From Bacteroidales bacterium (GTDB lineage: Bacteria; Bacteroidota; Bacteroidia; Bacteroidales; UBA932), in contig JAFRVZ010000056.1 of NCBI GenBank assembly GCA_017438265.1, positions 1-43,900 on the forward strand: a DNA stretch of 43,900 nucleotides, in the 5' to 3' direction. The position numbers and the translations under genes were made by a program. Below the pieces are notes generated by a model. That model saw only the letters and a list, made by a program, of their open reading frames with translations, had not been told where the DNA came from and did not search any database. Position 1 is the stretch's first letter. Each line of letters begins with the position of its first letter. This document shows positions 41,116-43,900 of the stretch, one piece after another.

Positions 41116-42798
41116 ATGAAAAGACTCGCTTATATCCTTCTGACCTTTGTCGTATCGCTCCCGCTCGCCTTCGCGCAGCCGGGCGCCGACGTCCAGAGAA
41201 TCCTGTCGCAGATGCCGGTCCAGACCTCCGCGGAGCTCAACGCCGCCGTGACGCAGCTCGCCCAGGCCGCCCCCGGCTCCGTCCTGACCCTCGCCGCGAT
41301 GCTCCAGAGCGCCGACAAGGGCGCCAACAGCCCGGCGGAATACGCGCTGAGCGCGCTTGCCAACTTCGCCTCCGACAAGACCGCTGAAATCAACCTGCGG
41401 AACGCCGTCAAGACCGGCTTCCGGCAGGCCGTCGCCGCTACGGCGGATCCGACGAACAAGCAGTTCCTCCAAGCCCAGCTCCGCCTCCTCTCCCCCGAAA
41501 AGGAAAGGGTTCCGATCTATAAGTCCAAGAACGACAAGAAGGTGGAGAAGCTCTGGAAGAAAGCCAACCCGGTCGGCGTCGTAAAGGCGCTGAAGTCCGA
41601 CGACCCGGCCTACCGCGTGACCGCCCTGCGGACCGCGGACGCCTTCGCCGGCCCGGTCTTCTACCGCCAGCTCGAAGCCGCCTACCCGACCCTCTCCGAG
41701 GACGCGAAGGCGGAAATCATCTACTGGCTCGGCCTCCACAAGGCCGACTCCGAAGCCGATTTCATCCTGAGCCAGCTTGACGCGCCCGGCCAGACCGGCC
41801 TGAACGCCGTCGAGGCGGCCGGCAAGATCGGCGGTGCCGCAGCGGCGGAGCAGCTCGTCTCGATGCTGAACGGTCCCCGCGCCGAAGCCGCCTACGCCGC
41901 GCTGCAGCGCTTCAACGGCGATGTCCGCGGAACGCTGAAAAACGCGTTCAAGGACGCCTCCGGCCAGGATCTGATCCCGCTGATGAAACTCGCCGCCGAG
42001 CGCCGCATCTACGCGCTCGCCCCGGATATCCTGAAGCTTGCCGAATCGCAGGACGCCGCAGTGGCCTCCGCCGCCCGGAACGCGCTCGCCGGCGTCGTCC
42101 GCTCCGACCAGGCGGGCCAGCTCGCGAAGATGCTCGACGGCGCGGATGAAGCTGCCGTGAAGCCCCTCCAGGCCGCCTTTGCGCGGGCCCTCGCAAAATC
42201 CGGCGCCCCGGAGCGCTACGCGCTGATCAACACCTACCTCGGCGCCGCGAAGAACAAGGACCGCTTCTATCCCGCCCTCGCCGACACGGACACGGAGAAC
42301 GCCGTGAAGGACCTCGCCGCCGCCTATGAAAACGGCAGCAAGAGCGCCCTCGACGCCCTGATGTCGATGTCCAACGCCGCGGCCGCGCCGCTCCTCCTCA
42401 AGGAAGGCGGCAAGGGCAACGCCGCCGCCCTGACCAAGGCCCTCGACCTCGTCGCCGCCTCCCGCCAGCCCGATGGCCAGAAGCTCGCCCAGTACGTCGA
42501 GGCCGCCGGCCTGACGAAGGACAGCAAGACCCTCGTCTCGATCGTGAACAAGTTCGCCGCGATCCCGACCCCGGAGAGCTTCGACGCGATCGTCCCCTAC
42601 CTGGACAACGCTGACAAGAGCATCGCGTACGCCGCCGCGAACGCCGCCGCCGGTGTCGCGCAGAAGTGCGCCGCCCAGATCGACAAGGCCAGGATCCGCA
42701 CGGCCCTCACCAAGGCCTCCGCGATCCTCGCCGCGACCGGCGACGCCGATGACGGCTACGCCGTCGACGCCATCCGCCAGTTCCTCAGCACCCTCTGA
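41116..42798 (+). CDS. Exported HEAT-repeat protein
   Basis: A 560-residue alpha-solenoid protein with a signal peptide (about residues 1-20, LPLAFA-QPG). HEAT-type helix pairs repeat through most of the length (for example AAGKIGGAAAAEQLVSML, AARNALAGVVRSDQAGQL, AANAAAGVAQKC), rich in Ala. In Bacteroidota such HEAT regions are often joined to a C-terminal DUF1080 (3-keto-disaccharide hydrolase) domain next to Gfo/Idh/MocA genes. Here only the HEAT part exists and the frame ends cleanly at TGA, so this is either a natural short form or one that lost the hydrolase. It probably acts as a binding scaffold, and it is cotranscribed with the oxidoreductase. Confidence 0.78.
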   Translation: MKRLAYILLTFVVSLPLAFAQPGADVQRILSQMPVQTSAELNAAVTQLAQAAPGSVLTLAAMLQSADKGANSPAEYALSALANFASDKTAEINLRNAVKTGFRQAVAATADPTNKQFLQAQLRLLSPEKERVPIYKSKNDKKVEKLWKKANPVGVVKALKSDDPAYRVTALRTADAFAGPVFYRQLEAAYPTLSEDAKAEIIYWLGLHKADSEADFILSQLDAPGQTGLNAVEAAGKIGGAAAAEQLVSMLNGPRAEAAYAALQRFNGDVRGTLKNAFKDASGQDLIPLMKLAAERRIYALAPDILKLAESQDAAVASAARNALAGVVRSDQAGQLAKMLDGADEAAVKPLQAAFARALAKSGAPERYALINTYLGAAKNKDRFYPALADTDTENAVKDLAAAYENGSKSALDALMSMSNAAAAPLLLKEGGKGNAAALTKALDLVAASRQPDGQKLAQYVEAAGLTKDSKTLVSIVNKFAAIPTPESFDAIVPYLDNADKSIAYAAANAAAGVAQKCAAQIDKARIRTALTKASAILAATGDADDGYAVDAIRQFLSTL

Positions 42799-42808
42799 TC
42801 CGCTCCCC

Positions 42809-42911
42809 CTGTCATTCCGAGCGAAGCGAAGGAGTCTATTCGCAGAAAAAGCAATTTTCCTGAGATATCCCGAAAAAGGGCTACTCAGAAAAATTGCTTT
42901 TTCCGCTTCTC
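42809..42911. repeat. REP/MITE-like palindromic element, copy 1
   Basis: It begins CTGTCATTCCGAGCGAAGCG, continues to TCTATTCGC and then a palindrome with 19-base arms at 42846-42864 and 42884-42902 (AAAAAGCAATTTT-C-CTGAG against its complement, one mismatch). The central part has CCC and GGG. A nearly identical copy lies at 43611-43713. Confidence 0.85.
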
Positions 42912-42930
42912 CATCGTCGTGCCCGACCCG

Positions 42931-42996
42931 CTGTCATTCCGAGCGCAGCTTCCTGTCATTCCGAGCGAAGCTTCCTGTCATTCCGAGCGAAGCGAA
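42931..42996. repeat. Three tandem 22-bp copies of the CTGTCATTCCGAGCG unit
   Basis: Head-to-tail units start at 42931, 42953 and 42975, each CTGTCATTCCGAGCG followed by CAGCTTC, AAGCTTC and AAGCGAAGG. The exact 22-base period and the shared head with the 103-base elements show they belong to one repeat family. Confidence 0.85.
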
Positions 42997-43162
42997 GGAA
43001 TCTATAGCAGTATCGCGACAAAGTGGCAGGGGGAGGTGACAGAATGTCCATTTTGACGGGGTGGTCCCGGGTTTGCAATTTCAGATAGCGGCCCCGCAAG
43101 GGACCCCGGGAATAAGGCCTTGCAGTACAGCCCGAAACCGGAACCTTTAAAGACGTAGAATT

Positions 43163-43594
43163 ATGTTACCTGTCAGAAGAACCACGAACACCTGGCTGCC
43201 TGAGATTTTCAACGATTTCTTCGACAATAGCTGGATGGAAAGACCGACCTACACCGCTCCGGCCATCAATGTACTTGAAAACGACAAAGCCTACGAGGTG
43301 GAAATCGCCGCCCCGGGCCACACGAAGGACGACTTCCACGTCCATATCGACGAAGAGAACAACCTCTGCATAGAGATGGAGAAGAAAGCCGAAAACAAAG
43401 AAGACAAACACCACGGCCGCTACCTCCGCCGCGAATTCTCCTATGAGAAATTCCAGCAGATGCTCCTGCTCCCCGACGATGTCGATGCGGAAAAGATTGA
43501 AGCCAAAGTCGAGCACGGCGTCCTGACCGTCCATCTCCCCAAACTCGAGAAGGTCGAAAAGCCCAGCCCCGTCAAACAGATTGCCGTCCAGTAA
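43163..43594 (+). CDS. Hsp20/alpha-crystallin small heat-shock protein
   Basis: The 143-residue chaperone holds unfolded proteins without ATP. The alpha-crystallin domain spans about residues 35-130: PAINVLENDKAYEVEIAAPG, FHVHIDEENNLCIEME, YLRREFSYEKFQQMLLLP and VEHGVLTVHLPKLE. The C-terminal tail, PVKQIAVQ, carries an I-x-V motif used for oligomer assembly. The gene stands alone between two copies of the palindromic repeat, 252 bases after copy 1 and 17 bases before copy 2. Confidence 0.95.
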   Translation: MLPVRRTTNTWLPEIFNDFFDNSWMERPTYTAPAINVLENDKAYEVEIAAPGHTKDDFHVHIDEENNLCIEMEKKAENKEDKHHGRYLRREFSYEKFQQMLLLPDDVDAEKIEAKVEHGVLTVHLPKLEKVEKPSPVKQIAVQ

Positions 43595-43610
43595 TCCTCC
43601 CTCCGCCTCC

Positions 43611-43713
43611 CTGTCATTCCGAGCGCAGCGAAGGAATCTATTCGCGGAAAAAGCAATTTTCCTGAGATATCCCGAAAAAGGGCTACTCAGAAAAATTGCT
43701 TTTTCCGCTTCTC
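43611..43713. repeat. REP/MITE-like palindromic element, copy 2
   Basis: It starts CTGTCATTCCGAGCGCAGCG and repeats copy 1 almost base for base, including arms at 43648-43666 and 43686-43704. It lies just after the hsp20 stop codon, in the same orientation as copy 1. Confidence 0.85.
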
Positions 43714-43900
43714 TTTGCCATTCCTCTTCCCCTCTACGCATTTGCACCCCCACTTGCTCCCTCAAGCACTCTCCAGAGCCTCCGCCCCCGCTAGCGGCAG
43801 ACGCCCGAGCAGGGCAGGCATAACGAGCGGAGCGGGAGGTATTGTTTTTCGGAAACCTGTGGCCGCCCACGGCCGCATGAGTGGGAGGGGCCCGCAAGCA
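43714..43900. other. Unassigned sequence at the right edge
   Basis: About 190 bases with no supported gene. It is pyrimidine-rich at first, then GC-rich with GAGCGGAGCGGGAGG, which recalls the repeat head nearby. I see no RNA gene or start of a protein. Confidence 0.4.

Larger units (their letters stand above)
42799..43162. other. Repeat-rich intergenic region upstream of hsp20
   Basis: This 364-base stretch holds REP-like repeats (annotated separately) and a leader before hsp20 that I cannot assign. Around 43063-43075 and 43095-43109 imperfect complementary GGTCCC/GGGACC segments may form a hairpin. No exact -7 box was found before hsp20; a heat-responsive element is possible but not shown. 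Confidence 0.45.

Noticed and set aside
39742-41739. Open frame of 665 codons on the minus strand opposite the Gfo/Idh/MocA gene
   Set aside because: A low-complexity valine-, glycine- and aspartate-rich translation opposite a protein with clear motifs.
42931-42996. 22-base tandem units considered as a CRISPR array
   Set aside because: The units are contiguous without unique spacers, and no cas genes are present.
43714-43900. GC-rich right edge considered as an RNA gene
   Set aside because: No tRNA, tmRNA or other RNA fold could be recognised, and the sequence stops at the window edge.

Overview
The window is about 43.9 kb of GC-rich DNA and looks like a Bacteroidales chromosome. The grounds are the promoter signature TAnnTTTG (the -7 box of Bacteroidota), the many lipoproteins with lipobox cysteines, a starch cluster built from SusA/SusB-type activities, FimA/Mfa-type fimbrial genes and the second Bacteroidota type of SSB. 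The high GC and the [FeFe]-hydrogenase-type genes fit an anaerobic gut or rumen lineage. I cannot name a genus from the sequence alone. No rRNA, tRNA, CRISPR array, prophage or transposase was seen.

Layout. 1-2705 (minus): the 5' end of an electron-bifurcating or NAD(P)-linked [FeFe]-hydrogenase operon (a HydB/HndC flavoprotein preceded by a cysteine-free HndB-like protein), and a Gate-domain membrane protein. 2798-11423 (plus): a compact alpha-glucan operon with an SLC45-type sugar transporter, two GH13 lipoproteins, a GH77 4-alpha-glucanotransferase and a GH3 lipoprotein, but no SusC/SusD pair. 11552-13745 (plus): a short-chain dehydrogenase and an aldehyde dehydrogenase, closed by a bidirectional terminator facing hpt-adk. 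15111-20591: an outer-membrane HhH/beta-barrel protein converging on the housekeeping set tgt-lptG-dut-murF. 20672-22589: a nucleoside-type MFS transporter and cutC. 22538-26143 (minus): a 1201-residue fusion of a GH29 fucosidase to a large transglutaminase-like protein. 26248-29257: an acyl-CoA synthetase converging on a CAT-superfamily acyltransferase. 29440-31840 (plus): a membrane LytTR regulator coupled to a Y-family DNA polymerase and a small YolD-like protein. 31830-33863 (minus): a bile-acid-symporter-family protein and a Tat-exported TIM-barrel sugar isomerase/epimerase-like protein. 33943-39040 (minus): ssb followed by an OmpA-like lipoprotein and three fimbrial proteins. 39362-42798 (plus): a zinc-ribbon orphan, a Tat-exported Gfo/Idh/MocA oxidoreductase and a HEAT-repeat protein. 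42809-43713: REP-like repeats on both sides of an hsp20 gene.

How the parts work together. The starch operon should cleave alpha-glucans at the cell surface or in the periplasm, import maltose and maltooligosaccharides by proton symport, and rearrange them in the cytoplasm. tgt-lptG-dut-murF serves tRNA modification, LPS export, nucleotide sanitation and peptidoglycan synthesis. The two Tat-dependent sugar proteins recall periplasmic glycoside 3-oxidation pathways.

The least expected parts are four. (i) The LytTR-polymerase-YolD-like cassette has phased TGTGAY repeats in its promoter region. (ii) A bipartite promoter motif is shared, with identical spacing, between that cassette and the Tat TIM-barrel gene about 4.5 kb away. 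(iii) A GH29-transglutaminase fusion converges on a cutC that appears shortened at its 3' end. (iv) Paired palindromic repeats flank hsp20.
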